Below are positions 1 through 9,000 of a stretch of 30,256 nt of DNA, piece by piece. The notes beneath the pieces were generated by a model that saw only the letters and a list, made by a program, of their open reading frames with translations, was not told the DNA's origin and made no database searches. Within the stretch, counting starts at the first letter, position 1; every line of letters begins with the position of its first letter. Source of the stretch: Desulfuromonadales bacterium (GTDB taxonomy: Bacteria > Desulfobacterota > Desulfuromonadia > Desulfuromonadales > BM103); assembly GCA_030640215.1 (NCBI GenBank), contig DAOWJU010000165.1, positions 1-30,256 of the forward strand, given 5' to 3'. A program made the position numbers and the translations under genes.

Positions 1-644
1 AGGGTCACATTCTCAGCCGCGGACCAGTTGCCTGCCGCATCGCCAGCCTCGATGTCGTAGCTGAAGTTGTTCGCCAGAGTTTCGAAGTCGTTCTGCGCCA
101 CGCCAGCAGCAACCCCAGTTGCAGTGATCTGGAGCTGGCCGTTCGCGGCGATTGTGTAATAACCATCCAGGCTGGTAGTCCCACCGCTGTCGCTGAAACG
201 AAAACCGTTCACACCCACATCATCACTGGCCACAACCGTACCAATAATGGTGCCAGCCGTCTGATTCTCAGCGTAATTGAAACTCTGACCGGCAGTCACG
301 ACCGGTATCGTCTCATCCAGATCGGTGACAACGAGAGAGATATTCTCAGTTGCCGACCAGTTCCCCACTGCATCACCAGCTTCAATGCCGTAACTGAAGC
401 TGTTAGCCGCAGTTTCGAAATCGTTCTGCGCTACCCCGGCAGCAACCCCAGCGGCAGTGATGCTGATTTGGCCATCCTCAGCGATGCTGAAGTAACCGTC
501 GGCACTGAGGCTAGACTTGGTATCGCTGAAGCGGAAACCATTGACACCCAGGTTGTCGGTGGCAGCCACAGTGCCAACCACAGTATCTACGATCTGTTCT
601 TCAGTATAATGGAAGGACTGCCCGGCAGAGACGACCGGGGCCGT
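1..644 (-). repeat. Two tandem 333-bp adhesin repeats
   Basis: Within the adhesin, repeat A covers about 312-644 and repeat B about 1-311, the latter probably continuing past the edge. The register is fixed by GACCAG at 355 and at 22, a period of exactly 333 bases or 111 residues. The copies are diverged but clearly homologous at DNA level, so further copies probably follow outside the window. Confidence 0.85.
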
Positions 645-1598
645 AATATCGACCTGATAATCCTCTGTATCGGTGCCAACCAGGCCTGGGCTGCCTGCTA
701 CAGAGTTGGTTGTAATGCTGGCATCGATTGTTGTATCGCCATCGGCTGCCAGATCTGAACCAGCAACGTTAATACTGAAGGTCATATCGGCCTGAACCGA
801 GCCAGCGTAGTTCACACCATTCACATTCAGGGTGACGGTGTCGCCAACCTGGGCACTCCCATCAACGGTACCGGTGATCGTGATGTTGCTGCCAGCTTCG
901 GCAAGGTTGATGATGTCGTCAGCAGTGATATCGGCGTCAAGAGTGATCGTTGGTGAGCTTAAATCGACAATTTTTTGTATCGATGGCCGTGGTGTAATTG
1001 CCGGCACCGTCGGTTCCACATCTATATCGATCAGCTGTTCACTGGATATATTCGCACCAAGCCCCGGCCCTTTCCCAGCCAATGCATTACCGCTGCTGAC
1101 ATTGTCTATCGATGCGGGTAAAGTAACTTTATCGGCCAGAGCTACGTCCCTTGAGGAAACAAGCTCGCCACCCTGTGCAACTTGGATCTCCACGTCTTCC
1201 AGAGTATTTTGTATACCAATATTTTCACTCGCCACCCGCAAACTGCCTGCATCAGCAACGCGAGTAATGCCAACCATCTTAAAAAGGTCACTCAGGGTGC
1301 TCTTGTGGTCGCTATTGGCATGGGAGGGGTCAACTGTACCGCTGTCATCAACGAAAACAACTGGGTGGGGGGAGTCATTTAAGGCGTCTAGAGCGCCATT
1401 TGGTATGATGACAAATGTTCCATCGGAAAAGCTCAGTAATAAATCAACATCCGCTACATCAACAGATATGAGTTCGGCTTCACAGCAAGGGATGCTGATT
1501 GTTCCATCCGCCGCGACAGTGGCAACTTCAACCTGTTGCCCATGGTCAAGCCTTTCAATCACTGTTTTTCCTTGTTCGCCATCAGTCTGATTTGCCAT
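1..1598 (-). CDS. Giant repeat adhesin, type I secreted (N-terminal 532 residues, runs off the window)
   Basis: The reading frame is open from an ATG at 1598 to the left edge with no stop, so only the N-terminus is seen. The start is supported by a GAGAGG ribosome site five bases upstream. Residues 1-125 form a non-repetitive head with no signal peptide, as expected for a C-terminally signalled type I substrate; it resembles the N-terminal modules of LapA/BapA-type surface adhesins. Residues 126-208 are a linker. Residues 209-318 look like a bacterial Ig-like domain. Two cadherin-like repeats of 111 residues follow, with matching VTAGQSF, GVNGFRFSD, GVAQNDFET and EAGDAxGNWSA motifs. The gene closes an operon with TolC, HlyD and MotA/MotB-like genes, which suggests they export or anchor it. 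The C-terminal secretion signal and any RTX repeats lie outside. The adhesin class is confident; the exact family is inferred. Confidence 0.85.
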   Translation of the reverse strand, partial: MANQTDGEQGKTVIERLDHGQQVEVATVAADGTISIPCCEAELISVDVADVDLLLSFSDGTFVIIPNGALDALNDSPHPVVFVDDSGTVDPSHANSDHKSTLSDLFKMVGITRVADAGSLRVASENIGIQNTLEDVEIQVAQGGELVSSRDVALADKVTLPASIDNVSSGNALAGKGPGLGANISSEQLIDIDVEPTVPAITPRPSIQKIVDLSSPTITLDADITADDIINLAEAGSNITITGTVDGSAQVGDTVTLNVNGVNYAGSVQADMTFSINVAGSDLAADGDTTIDASITTNSVAGSPGLVGTDTEDYQVDITAPVVSAGQSFHYTEEQIVDTVVGTVAATDNLGVNGFRFSDTKSSLSADGYFSIAEDGQISITAAGVAAGVAQNDFETAANSFSYGIEAGDAVGNWSATENISLVVTDLDETIPVVTAGQSFNYAENQTAGTIIGTVVASDDVGVNGFRFSDSGGTTSLDGYYTIAANGQLQITATGVAAGVAQNDFETLANNFSYDIEAGDAAGNWSAAENVT

Positions 1599-1741
1599 AA
1601 TAGCCTCTCATTCCAACTTTCCTTGCAACACACAAAGGATGAAGTAACCACCCCACCTTAATTGCTAACGGCCGCAATATTTTTTACGAAAATTGACTCT
1701 GTCTGCGGACAATCATCTCTGTACGCCAAACGGGAACATCT

Positions 1742-3724
1742 CTAAACTTCTTGTTCATTCACCAGCATGGCAAGCAGTTTATGTGACTCCTTTGCATCAG
1801 CAGTCATATGAATCATCAGTTCGGCAATTTGGCTACACATGTCACCATTACCCTTCTGCATAATATTGGAAATGGTGTCGAATTGCCTGCCAAGTTGCTG
1901 CAACTCGCCACGGAAGTTATTGCTCGCCTCGGTCTGTTCAGTCAGTGTGCGCAGCATATCCACACGCTGTTTTTGAGAATCATCTATTTCAGAAGACAAC
2001 GCACGTTGTTGTAAGCGTGCTGCCTCGGCTAACCTTTCTTCGATTTTGTACGAATCGAGGGTCTCTCTTAAGCCCTGCTGTTCATCAACCTGCATAGCGA
2101 GCAGCTTCCGTGTTTCCGTTGCATCGCCAACCAGATGATCTGTCAGGGTTGAAAGTTGGCTGCCGAGCTCACCGTCACTCTTCTCCGCACTGTTGAAAAG
2201 GGTGCCGATATGGCTGACAAGTTGTTGCAATTCACTGCGGAAGTTGTTGCTCATAACGGTCTGTTCTGACAGCGTACGCAGGATATCAGCACGCTGTTCA
2301 TCGACCTGCATGGCCAGGAATTTATGTGTTTCCCTTGCCTCCTCAGCCATATGAACTGACAGGGCGGAAAGCTGGGTACAGATCTCATCGTTACCCTTCT
2401 CCATAATTTTGACAAGGCTGCCGAGTTGCGTACCAAACTGCTGAAACTCACTATCAAGGTTACTGTTCGTCCCGGTCTGATCAGTAAATGTCTGCAGCAT
2501 GTCAGCGAGTTGTTTTTGAAAAGACTCCATCTGAGAAGAGAGCGCTTGTTGCTGCAAGCGTGCCGTTTCGGTCAATCTCTCTTCGATTTTATACGAATCG
2601 AGCGTTTCTCTTAAGCCCTGCTGTTCATCGACCTGCATGGTGAGCAGTTTACGCGTTTCCTTTGCATCACCAGCCATATGAACCGTCATCTCTGAAAGTT
2701 GGGAGCAGATCTCACCGTTACCCTTCTCTATAACAGTGGAAACGGTGTCGAATTGCCTGCCAAGTTGCTGCAATTCATTGCGGAAGTTATTGCTCGCCTC
2801 GGTCTGTTCAGTCAGTGTGCGCAGCATATCCGCACGCTGTTTTTGGAAATCATCTATTTCCGAAGAGAGCGTTCGCTGTTGCAAGCGTGCCGCTTCAGCT
2901 AATCTTTCTTCAATTCGGATCAAGACTTTGTATTCACCTCCGGAGTGCATCGTGCCACCCTCAGAAACATCGGGTTCATAGGAAAGAGCAACCTCGATGT
3001 GCCGTGCAATTTCCGAACTGAGTAACTGGAAGATATCACCCTGCAAACGACGTATCCCAACCATCATCAAGCCGAGGATTATTGACCCCAGCAAGCCGAA
3101 CATGGAGGCCGAGAAGGCAATTCCCATTGACTGCATAGGGGCTTTCATCCGCTCAATCATGACACGGAAGACTACAAGAGGATCTGCATTTTTCATGTCA
3201 ATATCGGCAAAGCTGCCGATCAGAAGTGAAATGTCGTTAAGGGTTGCGAGCAAACCAATAAAGGTTCCGAGCAGTCCCATACCGACGAGCAGGCCGGTAA
3301 AGTATTGCGGTAAGGCATTTCTACGGACCAGACCGGTCCGCGCGTTGGTCAGTTCATGTTCAATGGCAACCTGTTCCTGATGAGAAATGGAGCGGCCACC
3401 TGATGCTGCAACCATTTGCAATAGACAGGCGATAGCACCGGTATAACGGTTAGCCATATCCTGCAGAGCAGTCAAACCTACTTTGGCGTGTATGGCTCGG
3501 GAAAACTCCACGAGTATTCCGGCTTCGCGTATCAACCGAAAGGTATTAAGAACGATCAATACTCCACCGATCAGAATAATAGTGAAAATTGTATAGTTGA
3601 TTTGCGGATGGGGATTGCGGGTGATCGTTGACATGATTGCATCAAAGAAAATCGCAGCGCCAATAAGCAGTAAAGCAAATGGCAGCGTGACAAGAATGTA
3701 GTAAAGTCTGAGTTGTTTAAACAT
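1742..3724 (-). CDS. MotA/TolQ/ExbB-like inner-membrane channel protein with long coiled-coil tail
   Basis: The protein has 660 residues. Membrane segments are visible near residues 8-33, 43-62, 140-165 (GLLVGMGLLGTFIGLLATL) and 200-225. The last two, with the cytoplasmic loop before them, match the MotA/TolQ/ExbB proton-channel domain. From residue 271 to the end the protein is a tandem array of predicted cytoplasmic coiled coil with a 109-residue unit starting IEERLAEAARLQQ. It is much longer than ExbB or TolQ (about 230-240 residues); a channel with a long tail recalls ZorA of the Zorya defence system, but no zorC or zorD lies here. The ATG at 3724 has an AAAGAGAG site. The gene lies between hlyD (67-base gap) and the adhesin gene. 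I infer that it forms an ion-driven unit with the MotB-like protein encoded two genes upstream. Channel family confident, role inferred. Confidence 0.85.
   Translation of the reverse strand: MFKQLRLYYILVTLPFALLLIGAAIFFDAIMSTITRNPHPQINYTIFTIILIGGVLIVLNTFRLIREAGILVEFSRAIHAKVGLTALQDMANRYTGAIACLLQMVAASGGRSISHQEQVAIEHELTNARTGLVRRNALPQYFTGLLVGMGLLGTFIGLLATLNDISLLIGSFADIDMKNADPLVVFRVMIERMKAPMQSMGIAFSASMFGLLGSIILGLMMVGIRRLQGDIFQLLSSEIARHIEVALSYEPDVSEGGTMHSGGEYKVLIRIEERLAEAARLQQRTLSSEIDDFQKQRADMLRTLTEQTEASNNFRNELQQLGRQFDTVSTVIEKGNGEICSQLSEMTVHMAGDAKETRKLLTMQVDEQQGLRETLDSYKIEERLTETARLQQQALSSQMESFQKQLADMLQTFTDQTGTNSNLDSEFQQFGTQLGSLVKIMEKGNDEICTQLSALSVHMAEEARETHKFLAMQVDEQRADILRTLSEQTVMSNNFRSELQQLVSHIGTLFNSAEKSDGELGSQLSTLTDHLVGDATETRKLLAMQVDEQQGLRETLDSYKIEERLAEAARLQQRALSSEIDDSQKQRVDMLRTLTEQTEASNNFRGELQQLGRQFDTISNIMQKGNGDMCSQIAELMIHMTADAKESHKLLAMLVNEQEV
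1745..2914 (-). repeat. Tandem ~327-bp repeats encoding the coiled-coil tail
   Basis: Units begin at residues 271, 380 and 561, each with IEERL followed by AEAARLQQ or TETARLQQ. A partial unit around 478-560 lacks the IEERL head. The DNA copies are very alike, for example the TCGATTTT(A/G)TACGAATCGAG stretches at 2040 and 2582. Near-identical copies suggest recent expansion and likely length variation between strains. Confidence 0.85.
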
Positions 3725-3790
3725 AAAATTCTCTCTTTAGATTGTATTTGTCTTCACAAAACCAACGACACGACACAAACCTTAAAAAAC

Positions 3791-5098
3791 TTAATTAGCG
3801 CGGAACGCCCCGTCACGAAATTTCATCAGTGGAGAAAGAACGTATGACAGAATGGTTCGCTTACCAACGGCAATATCTGCACTTGCAGCCATACCGGGCA
3901 TCAGCACGCCTGGTTGACGAACACCCGACGTGTTCGTTGACACGTCAACTTCAATATTCACTCGGTAATAGCTGTTATCTCTCTCATCGAGCAACGTATC
4001 TGCACTGACCCCGGTCACATGGCCCTCAAACGTACCGTAGGTTGCGTAATCATAGGCTCCAATACGCACCCGCGCTGGCAGACCACGACGTAAATGGGCA
4101 CGGTCGTTAGGGTTTGAGCGGGTCTCGATGACAAAACGCTCATCACTGGGCGTAATTTCCAGTAATATTTCGCTGGGGCGCACTACGGCGCCGATCGTCG
4201 TAATATTCAACTTGTTAATAAGACCCGCGACCGGGCTCCTTACAATATTCCGGTCGAGACGATCAACGCTCGAGTCAATCCCGTGACTTAATTTTTCCAA
4301 TTTCTCACGCACCTGGGTCAAATCAGCAGAGGCTTCAGCACGAAACCGGGCAACAGCTTCTTTCACTCGCGATTTTGATTCTGACAACGCAGCTTGCAGG
4401 CGCGGAACAGAATTGGTTGCTTCGGCTATTTGTGATTTGAGTCGTTGTATGCGCATCTGACTATCCAGTACTTCCAATTCGGAGGCTGCATTATTTTTCC
4501 TCAATTCATCAATGACGTGATGCTTTTTTTTCGCCAGGACCAACTCTGCAAGTAGATTCTTCTGCTTTGAATGTATCTCGGTAAGTTCGCTCTTTTTCTG
4601 TAAGCGGAGAGCTTCTAGCACCTGCACCTCTTCGGCAAGTTGTGTTCTACGGGCCTGCCATGCAGCAGTTTCCACACGAATCACGTTGGAGTCGTTTAGT
4701 TTTTTGGGAAAAACAATTGAGTCATGTCCGTTTAACTCAGCAAGCAGGCGGGCCTCACGGCCACGCAAGGCATCAAGACCTGACTGCTCCTGCTCCAGGT
4801 TTGAACGGGTCTGGACATCCGACAATTCCATTAACGGTTGTCCGGCAACAACAACCTGACCTTCCTGAACAAGAATTTTTCGAACGATACCACCTTCCAG
4901 GTGTTGCACAATTTGTGATTTTCCCGCAGGGATGATCTGCCCCTCAGTACGAACTATTACGTCTACTTTGGCAATGCCGGCCCACAGCAATACACTTACG
5001 CTACTGAACAACAGCAGCAGGACAAAGACGCGCTGAGGCGATAATCCGGTAAAGAAATCGCCTGCCCTGCTCTGTATGGAAAACCGTGTATCTTTCAT
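3791..5098 (-). CDS. HlyD-family type I secretion periplasmic adaptor
   Basis: This 435-residue protein has the standard HlyD/LapC/PrtE layout: a short cytoplasmic N-terminus, one membrane segment at about 23-43, a half-lipoyl segment (EGQIIPAGKSQIVQHLEGG) near 52-70, a long coiled-coil hairpin to about 260, the second lipoyl half (RSPVAGLINKL) and a beta-barrel end. It finishes with the family signature VLMPGMAASADIAVG and SYVLSPLMKF. It should bridge an inner-membrane ABC ATPase to the TolC-type channel encoded at 6036. Its ATG overlaps the stop of the MotB-like gene as ATGA, showing translational coupling. The ABC ATPase partner is absent from the window and probably lies beyond the adhesin gene. 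Family assignment is very secure. Confidence 0.95.
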   Translation of the reverse strand: MKDTRFSIQSRAGDFFTGLSPQRVFVLLLLFSSVSVLLWAGIAKVDVIVRTEGQIIPAGKSQIVQHLEGGIVRKILVQEGQVVVAGQPLMELSDVQTRSNLEQEQSGLDALRGREARLLAELNGHDSIVFPKKLNDSNVIRVETAAWQARRTQLAEEVQVLEALRLQKKSELTEIHSKQKNLLAELVLAKKKHHVIDELRKNNAASELEVLDSQMRIQRLKSQIAEATNSVPRLQAALSESKSRVKEAVARFRAEASADLTQVREKLEKLSHGIDSSVDRLDRNIVRSPVAGLINKLNITTIGAVVRPSEILLEITPSDERFVIETRSNPNDRAHLRRGLPARVRIGAYDYATYGTFEGHVTGVSADTLLDERDNSYYRVNIEVDVSTNTSGVRQPGVLMPGMAASADIAVGKRTILSYVLSPLMKFRDGAFRAN

Positions 5099-5976
5099 CT
5101 ACGCGTCCTGACCCTGACGACCGATGCATTCGCATTCTTTCTTCCTTCAACCACCGAAACATCAATATTCTCTTGAGGCAGCTTCATTTCAATCAGTAAA
5201 TTTCGCACAGACATAGCTCGATAGAAGCCCATACGTTTTGCCTCTGAGAAACCAGCTGGCACTTCAACGTAAATATTTGTTTTGCCGCTCTCCACAATAG
5301 GCCGCAGAGATTCGAGTAACCGGCCGCGCTCTTCCGGCGTGAACTCAATCGCTTCATCTTTGAAACGCACCATAACTTCTAAATCAGTTGAAAGCGTCTT
5401 ATCGAGCCCACTCAGCGGTTTTGACACACTGGATGTCGCATCAACAGTTTTTTCCAAACCACCAGCCAGATCGTTCTCGGACACCCGCTGTGAAAGCAAT
5501 GTATTCAAACGCTGAACTTCAAGTTTTAATGCAATAGTTTCTTGATCAGAATTGGTTATTGCCATGGCAACAGCTTCTGAGAAATCAGTCATTGCCATAG
5601 AGACCGATTCCGAAAAATCTGTCGTTAGCATAGAAACGGCCTTCGAGGAATCAGATGTTGCTACAGAAGGTGCCCCCAGAGAGGCAGTTGTTGCTATGGA
5701 GATGGCTTCCGATAGATCGGTTGTTGCCATAGAAATGGCTTCCGACAAATTGGTCGTGGCCATACCGGCAATTTCCGCATCCAGCTGGACAGATGCAATC
5801 GGCGGATTTGTTGGCTCATCTTTGCTGGAGCGACCCAGCTCGAGGGCAAACATGAATACAGCGACCATCAAAATCGTTAACAGGAAGAGAAGGTTAAGGA
5901 TTAGGTTGGTCGTGGCATCGACGTAGCCAGGCCAGAAAATATCCGATCCATCGTAATCATCATGACGTTCTGGCAT
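5095..5976 (-). CDS. MotB/OmpA-like membrane-anchored protein with 11-residue repeats
   Basis: The protein has 293 residues. One membrane segment spans about 20-45, preceded by FWPGYVDATTN; Asp20 sits where MotB and ZorB carry the proton-channel aspartate. Residues 72-148 are seven 11-residue repeats (type MATTDLSEAIS), which suggests a right-handed coiled coil or stalk. Residues 200-293 resemble the OmpA peptidoglycan-binding fold, with RAMSVRNLLIEMKLP matching the arginine helix, but the usual GHTD segment reads VPAG, so the aspartate that helps bind peptidoglycan appears lost. The ATG at 5976 has AGGTGGAG seven bases upstream. It is coupled to hlyD by an ATGA overlap. I infer that it is the stator partner of the MotA-like protein encoded at 1742. 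Other annotators may call it simply an OmpA family protein. Confidence 0.8.
   Translation of the reverse strand: MPERHDDYDGSDIFWPGYVDATTNLILNLLFLLTILMVAVFMFALELGRSSKDEPTNPPIASVQLDAEIAGMATTNLSEAISMATTDLSEAISIATTASLGAPSVATSDSSKAVSMLTTDFSESVSMAMTDFSEAVAMAITNSDQETIALKLEVQRLNTLLSQRVSENDLAGGLEKTVDATSSVSKPLSGLDKTLSTDLEVMVRFKDEAIEFTPEERGRLLESLRPIVESGKTNIYVEVPAGFSEAKRMGFYRAMSVRNLLIEMKLPQENIDVSVVEGRKNANASVVRVRTRR
5533..5763 (-). repeat. Seven 33-bp tandem repeats
   Basis: These encode residues 72-148 of the MotB-like protein as seven in-frame 11-residue units. The copies are clearly related (GCCATAGA(A/G)A and TTCCGA recur every 33 bases) but have diverged at several positions. Whole-unit length keeps the frame through gain or loss of copies. 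Confidence 0.85.
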
Positions 5977-6035
5977 ACAGATTCTCCACCTTTAGGTACT
6001 TATATACGACAAGCGGGTTAAAACTTTGAGCACCC

Positions 6036-9000
6036 CTATTCCACAGGTTCAGCATATTCTGATTCATAAGGGGGCTGTTCTTCAGTCCTCTCTGCAGTCG
6101 AATTAGCTGGGGACTTTTCAGAGCCATTGGGCTGCCCAGAGGCAATAAAAGGTTGGGCAGTGACAACTTTCGGGGTAACCATTTCATTCACTTGCATGGT
6201 GGTCATAAGAGCCTTACCGTCAGCAGTTTGTGCCATATCAACGAGTACACGCTGCAGCGATGTCAACAACTCTTCATCCTGGCTTCGAGGCACTACTGCC
6301 AGCCCTGCCGAATCAACTCCCGGCTTGTCAGTACGTGAGAGTTCTGCGATGGGGAAATAATCTCGGCCCAGATTTTCCTTAACAACGGCAGACGGTAAAA
6401 TCGCAAGGTCAACCATCCGATAGAGCATGAACCATTCAGTAAAACTCTCAAGACTGGCAAATTCTCTGATCGTAACAGCGACAGGCAAAGAAGCTTCCAG
6501 ATATACAGCCAACTGATCGGCTTGTTGCACCGTCAACAGCAAGCCATCTGGATCAGTAACCACACCGAGGACCAGCTTGCTTGCGGGCGGCTCATCACTG
6601 GCTGGGATGTCGTGAAGAATACTTTCCTCTTGCGGGGATTTCTCAACAAAGGCAGGATCTTCCGGTGCTAGAGAGGACAACTCTCCGATTCTCTCAGCGA
6701 TTAAATCGACCGAGGGTTTGGCAACTTCCACAACGGAGGTCATTGTAATGATCTCAGGTGTCCTGACTGCAACAACGGGCTGCTCAGAGGGACTGAATGG
6801 TTGGACAGTGACAACCTCAGGGACAGACACTTCATTGATTTTCAGCGCACTCATCAAGGATTGACCGTCATCAGTTTGTGCCATGTCAACGAGTACGCGC
6901 TGCAAGGATGCGAAGGTCTCTTCGTGCTGACTTCGAGGTACGATAACCAACCCTGCCGAGTTAGCTTCTGGTTTGTCAGTACGGATGAATTCTGTTACAG
7001 GCAGATAATCTCGTCCCAGCTTTTCCTTGGCAACAGCAGGCGACAGAATCGCGAGGTCAACCATCCGATAGAGCATGAACCATTCAGCAAAACTCTCAAG
7101 GCTTGTGAATTCTCTGACCGTAACAGAGAGGGGTAAAGAAGCTTCCAGATATGCAGCCAGCTGCTCGGCCTGTTGCACCGTCAGCAGCAAGTCATCTGGG
7201 TCAGTGACCACACCGAGGACCAGTTTGCTTGCAGGCGGCTCATCACTGAACGGACTATCGTGAAGAACACTTTCCTCTTGCGGTCTCGAAGCCCGACCAA
7301 GGATTACAGGTGCAGCTTGCTGCGACCCCACCTGGCTGACGATCCCATCGTCAACGGATGCAGGCTCCAATTCAGCAGGAGCGGTGATTTCATCGGGAAC
7401 TTTTTCTTCAGCTGTTGTAATCGTCTCAGCGTGTTGCAATTGGCCACTGCGGGTCTCAGGACGGGAGACAAGGTTGAGGCTACCGTGATCATCCTTTGAA
7501 CCAACTTGCAAAAAGCTGCCAGGATTGGCATTAATGCCTTGCACCGAAGCCTTCTCTGAAAATGTTTCAGCAAAGGCCGCTGGAAGAGCGTCATCAGAAG
7601 CTGGCCATGGGGTGCCAAACGTTAAGCGAACTAACTGAGCCACCGTATTCATCTCAAGAATATGCAAACTGACGAGTCGGGCACGGGCCTGGTAGAAACG
7701 GTCGTAAACATCGAGCAGATCGAGTAGAGACTGGTTGCCAGAAAGCATCCGTTTTGACATGGCCTCTGAGGCAGTGGAAATTGACTTAAGTTCCTGGTAA
7801 CCAGCGGTAATACGCTCACTTGTTGTTGCAAGCGCTGCATAATTGGCGAGCAGTCCCTGCACGACGCGACGGCGCTGGTCGTCCAGGCGATATTGCAACT
7901 CTTTATATCTGGCAGTACGTTCAACGTGATATTTGTAATCACCTCCACCACTGAAAAGATTCCAGTTCATCACCATCATGAGACGCCTGTCTCGCTGACC
8001 GTCGTCGTCTGGCTCCCCTCCTGCGTGAAGAGAATAGGTATCAGTGTACTCCGCATCGACACGCGGAAAATATCGACCCTCTGCAGCCGACTGATCAATT
8101 TTTGCTGCCTGCAATTCAGCTGTAAGTGCAGCAATTTCCGGATTGGATTGCATCGCTGTGGCAACGGCCTTGTCAAGTGACTTCGGCAATAACGAAACAC
8201 CAACATCCTCAAGCATCGGAAGACGAATTTTTTCAGGTACAAGGTTGGTCAAACGAACAAATTCAATCCCGGCAGTCGCATGAGCAGATTCCTGTTCCAA
8301 GATAATCGATAGCGTCTCCTCGCTGCGTGCGCGTACGCGGGCCATATCAGAGATGCTGGATGCTCCTGCGCTGGCTCGTTTCTCGATATAGCTGAGTAAA
8401 TCTGCAAGTTGAGCTTCGAATTCACGCGTCATATTTGTCTGCAGTCGACTGGCCACCAGAGAAAGATAGGCATTGACCGTAGAAATATAAGCATCTCCGT
8501 CGCTTGCCCGATAATTTTCTCCGCGCGCCTGTTCTATGACTTCCCGGCGGCGCCAGTCGAGAAAACTGGGCAGGTCAAATAAAGGCTGTCGAATTGTAAG
8601 GACAGCATCGGTACGCGTATGTGTACTGGAGGAGATAAGTTCCCCTGTTGTTTCATCAGTTTCCACTGAAGGTTTAGACTTTTCACGCCCTTTACTGAGA
8701 CGCACATTCGCGTTTGGCAGCAGGAGAGCAAAAGCCTGCCCGGATTGCGCCTTTGCCTGTTCTGTACGTGCCAAAGCCGCGAGGCTATCACGGTTGAAAC
8801 TACGCCCGGCGTGGATCGACTCCAAAAGGTTTGCCTCACCAACCTGACGAGCGAATTCATCTGACATTGTTTGACTTTCAGCCATATTTCGCACAAATTC
8901 GCCGTAAGCATCAGACAATACAGGGATTTCAGACATGCCCGTCAATCCCGCCAGGTTCTGTTTTCCCGACACAGTAAAGCCGCCGTCAATTTGTGGGAAC

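Noticed and set aside
424..450. TAAG sequence in adhesin repeat A as a LapG cleavage site
   Set aside because: It lies inside a repeat domain near residue 383, reads TATG in the next repeat, and no LapG is seen; chance is more likely.
832..1590. Long plus-strand frame of 252 codons opposite the adhesin
   Set aside because: The minus strand has a continuous adhesin frame with repeats, a start and a ribosome site; the plus frame is its shadow with a composition unlike a protein.
1742..5976. Zorya phage-defence system
   Set aside because: MotA and MotB-like proteins with a long tail recall ZorA and ZorB, but no zorC, zorD or zorE is present and the genes are coupled to hlyD and tolC.
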